A stretch of 64,000 nt of DNA from a virus (IMGVR_UViG_3300013132_000026:62001-126000); one strand, 5' to 3'. Shown: positions 31,678 through 38,625, counted from the stretch's first letter. Numbers and translations: made by a program. Notes: generated from the sequence alone by a model not told the origin.

Positions 31678-32694
31678 ATGAGTAAGATTACGAAACTGAC
31701 CGAAGAACAGGTTGCAAAGCTAGACGTTTACGTCAACGAGTGGGTCGCCAAGGGACTCACGACCGAGCGTAAGACTCAACAGGACGCAGAGCGCGATTTC
31801 ACTGAATTTCAGCGTCACGTTCTCAAGCGCGAACCCTCCCCCGTTATTCTTCTTGACTCGCCTGCCGATTGCTGGCGCGTCGTTTTGCAGCACACGCTGC
31901 GCGAGAACGACGAAGTCAAACAGCTTCTCAACGAGAAGATCGAGAAGAAGCTGGCGTTGAAGAAGAACAAGAATGCTGCTCGCGAGAGCATCGAAGCTTC
32001 GATCTTCGAAGAAATCTTGAACGATGCGGAGAAGACGATCCCCATCGTTTACCCGTACTTCGACTGTCAGTTCTGGGCCGGATGGTTCAGCTTCTACGAG
32101 TTTTGCAGAAACGAACTGAAGATCTCGTTCGACAACATCACCGAATACACGGCGATGCTCAACTGTCAGCCTTACGGCATGGTGTGGCCCCTCGACACGA
32201 TTTGCGTCGTGTGCCAACCCCCGACCGTGATCGAGCGCAACGAGCGCAGCTTGCATTGCGAAACTGGTCCTGCGGTCTCGTACAACGGTAAAAACGAGAT
32301 TTATTCTCTGAACGGCATCGTTGTGCCAAAGGAACTCGTAACGACGCCTGCCGAAGACCTTTCGCTCGATTTTTTCACGAAGGAAAAGAACGCTGACGTA
32401 AAGGCAGAATTCGTTCGTAAATACGGGATAGAACGGATGCTTGACCTCGGCAAGCGAGTCGATTCTTACGAGAACTATGACGCCAACACGCACGAATGGT
32501 GGCACAAGAGCGAGTACGAGCTTTGGGACATGGCTGCGCTGTTTGGTATCGACTATCAGCCGTACCTAAAGATGAGGAACCAAACGACCGACATATGGCA
32601 CGTCGAAGCCGTTTCTCCCGCTTGTCGCACGCTTCGAGACGCGATCAAAGAGCGTTTCGGTGGTCGCGAGATGAAGATCGTCGCAATCTCCTAG
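31678..32694 (+). CDS. DUF6745-like protein
   Basis: A 338-residue protein. The core matches DUF6745 as I remember it: GMVWPLDTICVVCQPPTVIE, RNERSLHCETGPAVSY, IYSLNGIVVPKELV, then a region with NADVKAEFVRKYGIERMLDL, ending at a C-terminal ACRTLRDAIKERFGG. The N-terminal 120 residues are charged helices (KIEKKLALKKNKNAARES). Function is unknown. Some family members elsewhere carry runs of Q-V-x-x repeats; here such repeats are in separate genes 1-4 kb downstream. Confidence 0.72.
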   Translation: MSKITKLTEEQVAKLDVYVNEWVAKGLTTERKTQQDAERDFTEFQRHVLKREPSPVILLDSPADCWRVVLQHTLRENDEVKQLLNEKIEKKLALKKNKNAARESIEASIFEEILNDAEKTIPIVYPYFDCQFWAGWFSFYEFCRNELKISFDNITEYTAMLNCQPYGMVWPLDTICVVCQPPTVIERNERSLHCETGPAVSYNGKNEIYSLNGIVVPKELVTTPAEDLSLDFFTKEKNADVKAEFVRKYGIERMLDLGKRVDSYENYDANTHEWWHKSEYELWDMAALFGIDYQPYLKMRNQTTDIWHVEAVSPACRTLRDAIKERFGGREMKIVAIS

Positions 32695-32747
32695 TTTTTT
32701 ATGTAAATTAATTAGACAAACAGTAACATTCAATCCAATATAAGCAA

Positions 32748-33083
32748 ATGAACAGCAATGAAGTGATCCTCCACGGCGAGTGCATGGTGTTTCGTTCCAC
32801 GATCCCAGCAAACGCCAAGCCGAAGCAGAAGAGCAAGACTGGCTTCGTTATCGTCGCAGATTCGGAAACTTCTGGCAATCATCACGTTGTCGATGAAACG
32901 GTTGGCGTAGACTTTTACGAAGCGGACGGCAAGCTGTACATGAACAGCTCTGTCGATACGACGATTCGTTGTTTGCACGCCGAGCGTCACGACACGATCA
33001 AGCTGACTGCCGGAACTTACGAGTTTGGCTCGCAGCAAGAGTACGATCCGTTCACGGCTCGCCTCCAAGCGGTGCGCGACTAA
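32748..33083 (+). CDS. Small conserved partner-type protein
   Basis: A 111-residue beta-rich protein with VIVADSETSGNHHVVDE, VDFYEADGKLYMNSS and a C-terminal GSQQEYDPFTARLQAVRD. I recall similar proteins next to DUF6745 genes, which suggests a shared task. The histidine pair in GNHH could bind metal. Stop overlaps the next start (TAATG). Confidence 0.65.
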   Translation: MNSNEVILHGECMVFRSTIPANAKPKQKSKTGFVIVADSETSGNHHVVDETVGVDFYEADGKLYMNSSVDTTIRCLHAERHDTIKLTAGTYEFGSQQEYDPFTARLQAVRD

Positions 33084-33511
33084 TGGACGAGTCCGATCTC
33101 ATCAAACGCGAAAAAGTAGTCGTTGCGACCAGCGGCTACTTTAATCCGTTGCACGTTGGACACATCGAGCACCTTGAAAAAGCGAAACAACTAGGTGATG
33201 AGCTAGTTGTTATCGTCAATTCGGATCGTCAAGTTGAGCAGAAAGGCTCGAAAAAGTTTCAAACAGAAGCTGACCGACTACGGATCGTAGCGGCACTAAA
33301 GTGCGTTGATCGTGTTGTTTTGTCCGTAGACGAAGACACGACTCAATGCAAAACGCTTGCTCTATTAAAACCAAACATTTTCGCGAAAGGCGGCGACCGC
33401 TTCGCGTCAGAAATCCCAGAAACTCCCGTTTGCAAAGAACTTGGAATAGAGATTGTTGACGGTCTCGGCGCAAAGATTCGCGCCAGTTCTGAAATTTTAA
33501 AGCATATTTAA
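33083..33511 (+). CDS. Nucleotidyltransferase (cytidylyl/adenylyl, HxGH family)
   Basis: The 142-residue protein starts at ATG 33083, coupled to the upstream stop; an in-frame start at 32969 lies inside that gene. NPLHVGHIEHLEKAKQL holds the H24-V-G-H27 signature and residues about 65-100 resemble RfaE C-terminal / glycerol-3-phosphate cytidylyltransferases. It would activate a sugar phosphate or polyol phosphate with a nucleotide, perhaps for the glycosyltransferases encoded elsewhere in the window. Confidence 0.85.
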   Translation: MDESDLIKREKVVVATSGYFNPLHVGHIEHLEKAKQLGDELVVIVNSDRQVEQKGSKKFQTEADRLRIVAALKCVDRVVLSVDEDTTQCKTLALLKPNIFAKGGDRFASEIPETPVCKELGIEIVDGLGAKIRASSEILKHI

Positions 33512-33580
33512 ATGCTATTAGTTTTTGCGGCAACAGTTATTCTGCTGTTGATTCTCGTCACGGCAGAGGACACGATGTAA
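33512..33580 (+). CDS. Very small hydrophobic peptide
   Basis: A 22-residue peptide (MLLVFAATVILLLILVTAED), a single transmembrane helix, starting 1 nt after the previous stop. Its existence is supported by spacing and composition only. Confidence 0.35.
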   Translation: MLLVFAATVILLLILVTAEDTM

Positions 33581-33594
33581 TTACGAACACCAAA

Positions 33595-33720
33595 TTGCGG
33601 AAAGAAATTGAGAGTCACTTGGCGAACCAAGTGGCGGGCCAAGTGAAGAGCTAATTGGGGAGTCAAGTGGAAGAACAAGTGTGGAACCAAGTGCGGGGTC
33701 AACTGGAGAGGCAACTTTAA
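33595..33720 (+). pseudogene. Broken NQV-repeat gene
   Basis: A repeat-containing frame (HLANQVAGQVKS, stop at about 33652-33654, then LGSQVEEQVWNQVRGQLERQ) has no normal start and an internal stop. It runs directly into the intact paralogue at 33720. Read as a decayed first member of the array. Confidence 0.55.
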
Positions 33721-34052
33721 TGAATTTTTCTAAAGCGATCAAAGGTCGAGTACGGGACCATGTGAGACTGCAAGCGTTGGATCGGATTCGAATGCCGCCC
33801 CAAGTTAATCACTTGGATAATCAACTGCGGCTCCAAGTGCATGGTCAAGTACGGTCCCAAGTGTGGGAGCAAATGGGGTTCCGAACGTGGAACCAAGTGC
33901 TAAACCAAGTGCGGGGTCAAGTGTGGAGTCAAGTGGATAGCCAAGTGGATAGCCAAGTGTATCGCCAAGTGCTAAACCAAGTGCGGAACCAAGTGGAGAA
34001 CCAAGTGGGGAGACGAGTGTGGAACCAAGTGTTGCGCCAAGTGTATGACTAA
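33720..34052 (+). CDS. NQV-repeat protein 1
   Basis: A 110-residue protein. The start at 33720 begins the family leader MNFSKAIKGRVRDHV; an upstream in-frame GTG is in the decayed repeat. The N-terminal half is degenerate (RLQALDRIRMPPQV) and the C-terminal half is nearly pure x-x-Q-V (SQVDSQVDSQVYRQVLNQV). A valine every fourth residue with polar or aromatic neighbours suggests a helix or a solenoid. Function unknown. No transmembrane segment or signal peptide. Confidence 0.7.
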   Translation: MNFSKAIKGRVRDHVRLQALDRIRMPPQVNHLDNQLRLQVHGQVRSQVWEQMGFRTWNQVLNQVRGQVWSQVDSQVDSQVYRQVLNQVRNQVENQVGRRVWNQVLRQVYD

Positions 34053-34069
34053 GTGAGGAGGTGCCTTCA

Positions 34070-34339
34070 ATGAACATTTTTAAAACAATTGAAAAGCAAC
34101 TGTGGATACAAGTGTGGGACCAAGTTGTGAATAAAGTGCAAGCTTTAGGGCGGACCCAAGTGGATCGCCAAGTGGGAACTCAAGTGGTGAATGAAGCGTA
34201 TAGCCAAGTGCGGAATCAAATGACGATCCAAGTGAGGAGACGAGTAACGAGTCAAGTAACGACTCGGGTTGATGACCTAGTGGTGAATCAAGTACAGGTC
34301 TTGGTTTTACCTGAAGTGACAAACCAAGTACGCAGTTGA
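34070..34339 (+). CDS. NQV-repeat protein 2
   Basis: An 89-residue protein starting MNIFKTIEKQLWIQVWDQV, preceded by a good ribosome site (GAGGAGGTG). The repeats are more diverged than in its neighbours (TSQVTTRVDDLVVNQVQVLV), so this copy may be older or under less homogenisation. Confidence 0.7.
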   Translation: MNIFKTIEKQLWIQVWDQVVNKVQALGRTQVDRQVGTQVVNEAYSQVRNQMTIQVRRRVTSQVTTRVDDLVVNQVQVLVLPEVTNQVRS

Positions 34340-34368
34340 GTGACAAACCAAGTGCGGAGACGCCTTCA

Positions 34369-34701
34369 ATGAATTTTTCCAAAGCAATTAAAGACCAAGT
34401 GGGGGATCAAGTGCGGGACCAAGTGGATAGCCAAGTGTATCGCCAAGTGCTAAACCAAGTGCGGAACCAAGTGGAGAACCAAGTGGGGAGACGAGTGTGG
34501 AACCAAGTGTGGGAGCAAGTGCTAAACCAAGTGCGGAACCAAGTGTGGGACCAATTAGGGAACCAAGTGGGGAGACGAGTGTGGAACCAAGTGTGGGAGC
34601 AAGTGTGGAACCAAGTGTGGGACCAATTAGGGAACCAAGTGTGGAAACAAGTGCGGAGCCAAGTTCGTGCACAAATACCGCATCAAATCTCAAAATTATG
34701 A
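34369..34701 (+). CDS. NQV-repeat protein 3
   Basis: A 110-residue protein starting MNFSKAIKDQVGDQVRDQV. About 24 consecutive four-residue units, the purest of the array. It shares an identical 87-nt block with protein 1 and has an internal duplication (GRRVWNQVWEQV twice). Ends in RAQIPHQISKL. Confidence 0.72.
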   Translation: MNFSKAIKDQVGDQVRDQVDSQVYRQVLNQVRNQVENQVGRRVWNQVWEQVLNQVRNQVWDQLGNQVGRRVWNQVWEQVWNQVWDQLGNQVWKQVRSQVRAQIPHQISKL

Positions 34702-34733
34702 AAAAAATTTATAATCGAGACGAGAGCAACTCT

Positions 34734-34925
34734 ATGAATGTTTTTAAAAAATTTGAAAACCGAATACGGCTCGAATTAAGATTTTCAGAGAACATTTGGT
34801 TTAACGCTATGCGCTCCCCGAAGTGCAAAGTCGATGATTCGTTAGAATTTAGAATCTGGGGCGAAATTAAATTTAGCACTCAAACTTTGGTTGACGATAT
34901 TGTTCTTTCGTCGAGAACGCGATAA
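34734..34925 (+). CDS. Array member without repeats
   Basis: A 63-residue protein that begins with the family leader MNVFKKFENRIRLELRF but continues with ordinary sequence (KVDDSLEFRIWGEIKFSTQT). It may show the ancestral form: an amphipathic N-terminal helix plus a small beta unit. An alternative start at 34698 would add 12 residues. Confidence 0.6.
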   Translation: MNVFKKFENRIRLELRFSENIWFNAMRSPKCKVDDSLEFRIWGEIKFSTQTLVDDIVLSSRTR

Positions 34926-34992
34926 CACGCCGCCTTTGGCGCATTATCGAACAAATTTCCATTTAACGCGCCGTTTTTGACGCGCAAACATA

Positions 34993-35214
34993 ATGCCGCT
35001 TTTCGAGTCAACGGTGAGAAACGCGATTCGCGAACAAAGCGTTCGCCGTGTATGCGAAAAAATTTGTAACGCCGAAGATCATTTCGAGCGTGCAATTTCG
35101 CGCAGTTTCGATTCGAATCTATTCTACTCGCGAATAAATTGGACGATTAGCCCAGATTCTCTCGCTTTATCGACGATAATCGCCGTTATAAAACACAAAT
35201 TCGATGAGTCTTAA
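34993..35214 (+). CDS. Array-associated small protein
   Basis: A 73-residue protein (MPLFESTVRNAIREQSVRRV). An N-terminal amphipathic helix with V/I every third or fourth residue is followed by SNLFYSRINWTISPDSLALS. Probably a diverged relative of the repeat genes. The preceding 67 nt hold two short GC-rich inverted repeats. Confidence 0.6.
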   Translation: MPLFESTVRNAIREQSVRRVCEKICNAEDHFERAISRSFDSNLFYSRINWTISPDSLALSTIIAVIKHKFDES

Positions 35215-35419
35215 CGTTAAAAAAATAACATCTGAGATAAAAAAGGCCAACTATGTATCGAGCTCCGCAATTCGCGAGCAAGTTGCAACGTGCTCGACGT
35301 TCGTGACCGCTTCCGTTTCGCACGTTAAGTGGTCGCGTGAAGACGCTTTTGTTCTTTTGCTCGATGCGCGAGTTAAAATAAACTCTTCTGTGTTTATAGC
35401 CCGCCGAGGCGTACGATGA
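35204..35419 (+). CDS. Array-associated small protein
   Basis: A 71-residue protein (MSLNVKKITSEIKKANYVSS) overlapping both neighbours. TFVTASVSHVKWSREDAFVL is strand-like. Unrecognised. Confidence 0.6.
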   Translation: MSLNVKKITSEIKKANYVSSSAIREQVATCSTFVTASVSHVKWSREDAFVLLLDARVKINSSVFIARRGVR

Positions 35420-35637
35420 AACAACTTTATCTTCCGCAAATATTAAAATATCATGTCGCGCATAACGTTCGAATGCGAGTGAAAGAGCAAATGTGGCTTG
35501 TCGTTGGAGAGCAGATGAACTATGTTCGCGAAGGATTGTTGATCGGACATCGACTAGAATCGAACGTTATACTCGAATTGCAGCGCGAACTCATCATTCC
35601 AGTTGCGTCTCAAACGAGACACTCTAATCTTCTCTAA
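35416..35637 (+). CDS. Array-associated protein with degenerate repeats
   Basis: A 73-residue protein. MRVKEQMWLVVGEQMNYVRE keeps the E/N-Q-M/V spacing of the array in eroded form, supporting common descent. Starts at the ATGA overlap with the previous gene. Confidence 0.6.
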   Translation: MKQLYLPQILKYHVAHNVRMRVKEQMWLVVGEQMNYVREGLLIGHRLESNVILELQRELIIPVASQTRHSNLL

Positions 35638-35874
35638 ATGAACATTTTTGAAACGATTAAAGATCAAGTGCTAAACCAAGTGGAGAACCAAGTGTGGAAC
35701 CAAGTGTGGGACCAATTAGGGAACCAAGTGGAGAACCAAGTGGGGGAGCAAGTGCGGGACCAAATGCGGGACCAAGTGTATCGCCAAGTGGGTCGCCAAG
35801 TGGGTCGCCATCTGATGAACCAAGTGATGAACCAAGTGGAGAATCAAGTGAGAGATCGATATGAATTTAGATAA
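35638..35874 (+). CDS. NQV-repeat protein 4
   Basis: A 78-residue protein starting MNIFETIKDQVLNQVENQV directly after the previous stop. Shares about 59 identical nucleotides with repeat protein 6. Ends NQVRDRYEFR, overlapping the next start by 14 nt. Confidence 0.7.
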   Translation: MNIFETIKDQVLNQVENQVWNQVWDQLGNQVENQVGEQVRDQMRDQVYRQVGRQVGRHLMNQVMNQVENQVRDRYEFR

Positions 35875-36076
35875 AAAAATTGAAGATCGAGTGTGGGTCC
35901 AAGTGGCGCGTCAAGTGCGGAACCAAGTGCAGATCCGAGTGCGGTCCCAAATGCGGGACCAAATGTGGAACCAAATGACAAACCAAGTGTGGAACCAAGT
36001 GTGGAACCAAGTATACGACCAAGCGGTGATACGAGTGCGGAGCCGAGTCGATGACCGAGTGCGGAATCGTTTTTAA
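35861..36076 (+). CDS. NQV-repeat protein 5
   Basis: A 71-residue protein, leader MNLDKKIEDRVWVQVARQV, then units including DQMWNQMTNQVWNQV. Stop overlaps the next ATG (TAATG). Confidence 0.7.
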   Translation: MNLDKKIEDRVWVQVARQVRNQVQIRVRSQMRDQMWNQMTNQVWNQVWNQVYDQAVIRVRSRVDDRVRNRF

Positions 36077-36363
36077 TGAATTCTTCTAAAACAATTAAAG
36101 ATCAAGTGTGGAGCCAAGTGTGGGGCCAAGTGCGGAACCAAGTGGAGAACCAAGTGGGGGAGCAAGTGCGGGACCAAATGCGGGACCAAGTGTGGAACCA
36201 AATGCTAAACCAAGTGCGGGGTCAAGTGTGGAACCAAGTGTGGGACCAAGTGTGGCATCGAGTGTGGAACCAAGTGCGGAGCCAAGTGTCTCGCCAAATG
36301 AAGATCCAAGTGTCGGATCAAATGAAGATCCAAGTGGTGAGCCAAATGCAGGGCGAACTTTGA
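36076..36363 (+). CDS. NQV-repeat protein 6
   Basis: A 95-residue protein, leader MNSSKTIKDQVWSQVWGQV, with over 20 units and a C-terminal variant block (MKIQVSDQMKIQVVSQM). Stop overlaps the next ATG (TGATG). Confidence 0.72.
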   Translation: MNSSKTIKDQVWSQVWGQVRNQVENQVGEQVRDQMRDQVWNQMLNQVRGQVWNQVWDQVWHRVWNQVRSQVSRQMKIQVSDQMKIQVVSQMQGEL

Positions 36364-36506
36364 TGAAACTTTCTAAAAACATTCAAAATCAAATTCGCAC
36401 AGCAGTTAACGACAAAGTTTGGGACAAAATTTACTTTGCTATCGTTGACACCGTGTCAAAACATACGCTAACTAAATACTCTTCTCAAAGAAAACTCGCA
36501 CTTTAA
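36363..36506 (+). CDS. Last array member, short and repeat-poor
   Basis: A 47-residue protein, leader MKLSKNIQNQIRTAVNDKVW, then ordinary sequence ending SSQRKLAL. It resembles a single-helix version of the family. Confidence 0.6.
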   Translation: MKLSKNIQNQIRTAVNDKVWDKIYFAIVDTVSKHTLTKYSSQRKLAL

Positions 36507-36526
36507 ACATAATATAAGACAACACT

Positions 36527-36832
36527 ATGAATTACCAACAAGCCCTCAATAACATTGCGGCCCTTCATGCCCAAGTTCGTTTGACCCCACAGGTCCACGA
36601 AGCAGTCAAGGAATCGCTCCTTGTTTTAAACGAATTTTTTAGCCCAAAGAAGTCGGACCAGAAGTACCAGATCGGCCCGAACGACGCATTCAATAACCTC
36701 GTTGCAATGTACAACGCTTCTCAAGTGTCGCTTCAAGAACACGAAGCTCTAAAAGCAAGTTTCGAGTTTATTGCGACCGAGTTGCAAAAGGAAGCTAATT
36801 TGCCCGTTTCTAAACAATTAAACAACACTTAA
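36527..36832 (+). CDS. Small hypothetical helical protein with internal repeat
   Basis: A 101-residue helical protein. Two related halves are visible: ALNNIAALHAQVRLTPQVHE and AFNNLVAMYNASQVSLQEHE, each followed by a helix ending in a phenylalanine-rich turn. It is therefore an internal duplication of about 50 residues. Function unknown. AT-rich upstream sequence (TAATATAAG) may act as a promoter. Confidence 0.65.
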   Translation: MNYQQALNNIAALHAQVRLTPQVHEAVKESLLVLNEFFSPKKSDQKYQIGPNDAFNNLVAMYNASQVSLQEHEALKASFEFIATELQKEANLPVSKQLNNT

Positions 36833-36836
36833 TAGT

Positions 36837-37025
36837 TTGTTTTTGAACTGGGATGAGAGGAAGATTGGTAATTCAGCACGATTTCGCACGTTTTTTAACA
36901 TTCTAACAGAACAGAAGATCTTTTACGTTAAAAAAGAGAAAAGGGAGCAAGAACGTGTTGACAAGTTGACCAAAAAGCCTCAAAAAACTAGCGAGAAAAC
37001 GACTCAAAAACTGACCCAATTTTGA
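36837..37025 (+). CDS. Doubtful CDS with TTG start
   Basis: A 62-residue frame (FLNWDERKIGNSARFRTFFN, lysine-rich end) with only TTG starts. TTGACA/TTGACC hexamers near 36957-36975 and repeated TGACC motifs suggest that part of it is promoter DNA for the next gene. Confidence 0.3.
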   Translation: MFLNWDERKIGNSARFRTFFNILTEQKIFYVKKEKREQERVDKLTKKPQKTSEKTTQKLTQF

Positions 37026-37027
37026 CC

Positions 37028-37291
37028 ATGAATTTTGCACGCATTTTCGGCGCAATTCCTAGTGAATTTTTCTTCTATTTCATCCTCATTCTTTGCTTCA
37101 TCGCTTTGGTAGTTTCCCACGTTAAAACGTCGGACAAAAAGATCGAAGACTTCTACAAAAAGGCCAATCCAATCGACATGGATAAAATGCGTAAGAACCT
37201 ACAAACCAAGCACAAGCATAAGAAAGAGATCGAGTTTGGCAAAGTGTCGCCCGAAGAGGTTCGTAAGGGCTTCGCCAAGCGCAAGCGGTAA
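37028..37291 (+). CDS. Small membrane protein
   Basis: An 87-residue protein: N-terminal transmembrane helix (FFFYFILILCFIALVVSHV) followed by a basic cytoplasmic tail (KHKHKKEIEFGKVSPEEVRK). A type I or III single-span protein; could take part in lysis or membrane remodelling, but nothing specific is seen. Confidence 0.6.
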   Translation: MNFARIFGAIPSEFFFYFILILCFIALVVSHVKTSDKKIEDFYKKANPIDMDKMRKNLQTKHKHKKEIEFGKVSPEEVRKGFAKRKR

Positions 37292-37570
37292 GCCAAAAAC
37301 CACGTTCGAATGGGTTAACACAATGCCCCTTCCCCTCGAAGAATATACATAGGGGAGACGATAGACGTATAGATAGAAAAGAAGAATAGAAATATAGAAG
37401 AGAAAGACAAAAGAAAGATAAAGGAAAGATAAAGGAAAGATGAGAGAGAAGTGAGGGGGGTTAGAGATTATTTACTGTCCACGACTCCTCTATTTTTTAT
37501 TCATTTTTATTCATTCTCCCCCATTTTCGCCCACGTTATCCCGCTGCTATTCTTTCCAGTTCTTTCTAGT
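37292..37570 (+). other. Purine-rich intergenic tract
   Basis: No convincing gene. From about 37370 to 37450 the + strand is almost pure purine with imperfect repeats (AAAGATAAAGGAAAGATAAA). A weak reading frame upstream of 37571 is in frame with the next gene but lacks a good start. Mirror-image pyrimidine tracts occur at 46.4-46.65 kb. Confidence 0.6.
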
Positions 37571-37777
37571 ATGTTTCTACTTAAGTTGTTACGGCTCACG
37601 GCTTTATGCGTTGCGGCGAGCACCGTGGTTGTGCTCGGAGCGGCGGCAATCTCGGTTCTCGCTGTGTTGTTGGGCGCGGGCGCGGTCATTGTGTTGCCGT
37701 GCCTCGCAATCGAAAAAATGGTGACGAAACTCGCAGAGAAAAACAGAAGAAAATGGCCCGAAAGTGTTGACGTCTAG
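37571..37777 (+). CDS. Holin candidate (two hydrophobic segments)
   Basis: A 68-residue protein starting MFLLKLLRLTALCVAASTVV. About 40 hydrophobic, Ala/Val/Gly-rich residues could form two membrane helices with a short glycine turn (GAAAIS), and the C-terminus is charged (KLAEKNRRKWPE). This matches small class II-type holins. It lies just upstream of the spanin candidate, with the endolysin 7.5 kb away. Inference from topology and position only. Confidence 0.5.
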   Translation: MFLLKLLRLTALCVAASTVVVLGAAAISVLAVLLGAGAVIVLPCLAIEKMVTKLAEKNRRKWPESVDV

Positions 37778-37794
37778 TGTTGTTTTGATATATT
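37767..37794 (+). promoter_or_regulatory. Sigma70-like promoter upstream of the spanin candidate
   Basis: TTGACG (37767-37772), 16-nt spacer, TATATT (37789-37794). It overlaps the 3' end of the holin candidate. Confidence 0.55.
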
Positions 37795-37812
37795 CCTGGT
37801 AGGGTAAAATAC

Positions 37813-37824
37813 AAAGTGCACTTT
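37813..37824. promoter_or_regulatory. Perfect 12-bp palindrome, possible operator
   Basis: AAAGTGCACTTT, a perfect inverted repeat about 12 nt after the predicted transcription start of the preceding promoter. Its position suits repressor binding. Confidence 0.4.
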
Positions 37825-37841
37825 CTCACAAACATCTAAAC

Positions 37842-37874
37842 ATGAATGAGTTAGCCAAAATAAGCGGTTTTTAG
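37842..37874 (+). CDS. Possible 10-residue leader peptide
   Basis: ATG to TAG encoding MNELAKISGF between the promoter and the spanin candidate. Too short to judge; could be an upstream regulatory frame. Confidence 0.2.
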   Translation: MNELAKISGF

Positions 37875-37918
37875 GCGGCGAAACATGAACGCGAAAAAGC
37901 GAAACGCGAATGACCACG

Positions 37919-37932
37919 GTGTAAATACTAAC
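37919..37932 (+). promoter_or_regulatory. Late box before the spanin candidate
   Basis: GTGTAAATACTAAC directly before the GTG start at 37933. Same motif as upstream of structural genes. Confidence 0.5.
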
Positions 37933-38496
37933 GTGAAACAAGCAAATATACTATTATTGACGCTGCTGCTAAGTGGTTGCAACTCGTTCCGCAAGGCCGA
38001 CTCCGCCGATGTGAGCAAAAACGCTCCAGTTTTCATTCGTTCGCCCGCTAGTGTCGCTGCGGAGAAGAAACCGGAAGTGCCGAGATTATATTCGTTCGAT
38101 ACGGAGCCGCTAGTAATAATGAAGGAGGCCGACTTAAATAGGTTAGTTGAGCGGGCAAAGACGAACGCGCCCGGCGTAAATAACGAAAAGGTGAATGAGT
38201 CTGCGGTAAATAACGAAAAGGTGAACGACATTTTGCCAAATAAAATCGAGGAAGTCCGCCCAGTTGCTCTAACCAGCGATTTGCAAGTGCAAACCGTTGA
38301 AGTTAGCCCGTTTTTGCAAGAGCAAACAGTTGTCGATAGCAGGCGTTCTGCATTTGCAACGATCTTGCTTTACCTAACGGTAGCAGGAATCGCTTTCGGT
38401 TTCCTAACGCTCGTTAAAAAGTTTTTCTTTAGGCAGAATGAAACGGCCCCCGCCACCACCTTCCCCGCGCCCAAAACCAAAGAAGATAAAGTTTGA
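37933..38496 (+). CDS. Unimolecular spanin (u-spanin) candidate
   Basis: Starting at GTG 37933 gives a textbook lipoprotein signal, MKQANILLLTLLLSGC, with cysteine 16 for lipidation; an ATG at 37885 would add 16 atypical residues. The 187-residue protein has an extended periplasmic middle with a repeated NNEKVNES/NNEKVNDI segment and a C-terminal transmembrane helix (FATILLYLTVAGIAFGFLTL, about 140-162), then a short basic tail. An outer-membrane lipid anchor plus an inner-membrane helix in one chain is the design of u-spanins, which fuse the membranes in the last step of Gram-negative lysis. Confidence 0.65.
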   Translation: MKQANILLLTLLLSGCNSFRKADSADVSKNAPVFIRSPASVAAEKKPEVPRLYSFDTEPLVIMKEADLNRLVERAKTNAPGVNNEKVNESAVNNEKVNDILPNKIEEVRPVALTSDLQVQTVEVSPFLQEQTVVDSRRSAFATILLYLTVAGIAFGFLTLVKKFFFRQNETAPATTFPAPKTKEDKV

Positions 38497-38539
38497 CACG
38501 AAAAAGATCTTGCGCAAGCGGCGAGTCGAATCGGATTAA
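38438..38539 (+). CDS. Possible short proline-rich basic protein
   Basis: A 33-residue frame (MKRPPPPPSPRPKPKKIKFD) overlapping the spanin candidate's 3' end in another frame. The composition could be an accident of the overlap; kept as doubtful. Confidence 0.3.
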   Translation: MKRPPPPPSPRPKPKKIKFDTKKILRKRRVESD

Positions 38540-38545
38540 AAACAC

Positions 38546-38580
38546 GCAGAAAAGTCTTCTGCTGGTGGTGATTTTTTTTT
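38546..38580 (+). terminator. Possible terminator after the spanin candidate
   Basis: GCAGAA-AAGTC-TTCTGC followed, after 9 nt, by a run of nine T. The gap between stem and T-run makes it imperfect. Confidence 0.4.
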
Positions 38581-38591
38581 GAATAAAAGTG

Positions 38592-38619
38592 TTGATCTTC
38601 GAGAACACGGTGCTACTGT
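38592..38619 (+). promoter_or_regulatory. Extended -10 promoter, leaderless geometry
   Basis: TTGATC (38592-38597), 16-nt spacer, TGC-TACTGT (TACTGT at 38614-38619). The start point is predicted at the ATG 38626 itself. Confidence 0.65.
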
Positions 38620-38625
38620 CTCTGT

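Larger units (their letters stand above)
33616..36360 (+). repeat. 12-bp NQV repeat array spread over a paralogous gene cluster
   Basis: A 12-bp unit of the form nnn-nnn-CAA-GTG (consensus TGGAACCAAGTG) is repeated dozens of times, always in the same reading phase within successive genes. Blocks are duplicated almost exactly: 87 nt at 33945-34031 equals 34423-34509. About 59 nt at 35721-35779 equals 36135-36193. 39 nt at 34483-34521 recurs at 34567-34605. The middle part (34.7-35.6 kb) contains members without clean repeats. Confidence 0.9.

Noticed and set aside
31720-32505. 261-codon minus frame opposite the DUF6745-like gene
   Set aside because: Shadow of a well-supported plus-strand gene; composition is not protein-like.
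33616-36360. CRISPR array
   Set aside because: The 12-bp units are contiguous with no spacers, and they stay in frame within protein genes. No cas gene is present.
33805-36382. Minus-strand frames rich in LGSALGLALG opposite the NQV array
   Set aside because: They are the automatic reverse translation of the 12-bp repeat. They lack sensible starts and leaders, whereas the plus frames have a conserved leader and coupled starts.
33595-36506. Diversity-generating retroelement
   Set aside because: No reverse transcriptase gene is seen in the window, and variation is spread over several bases instead of adenine-specific changes in one variable repeat.
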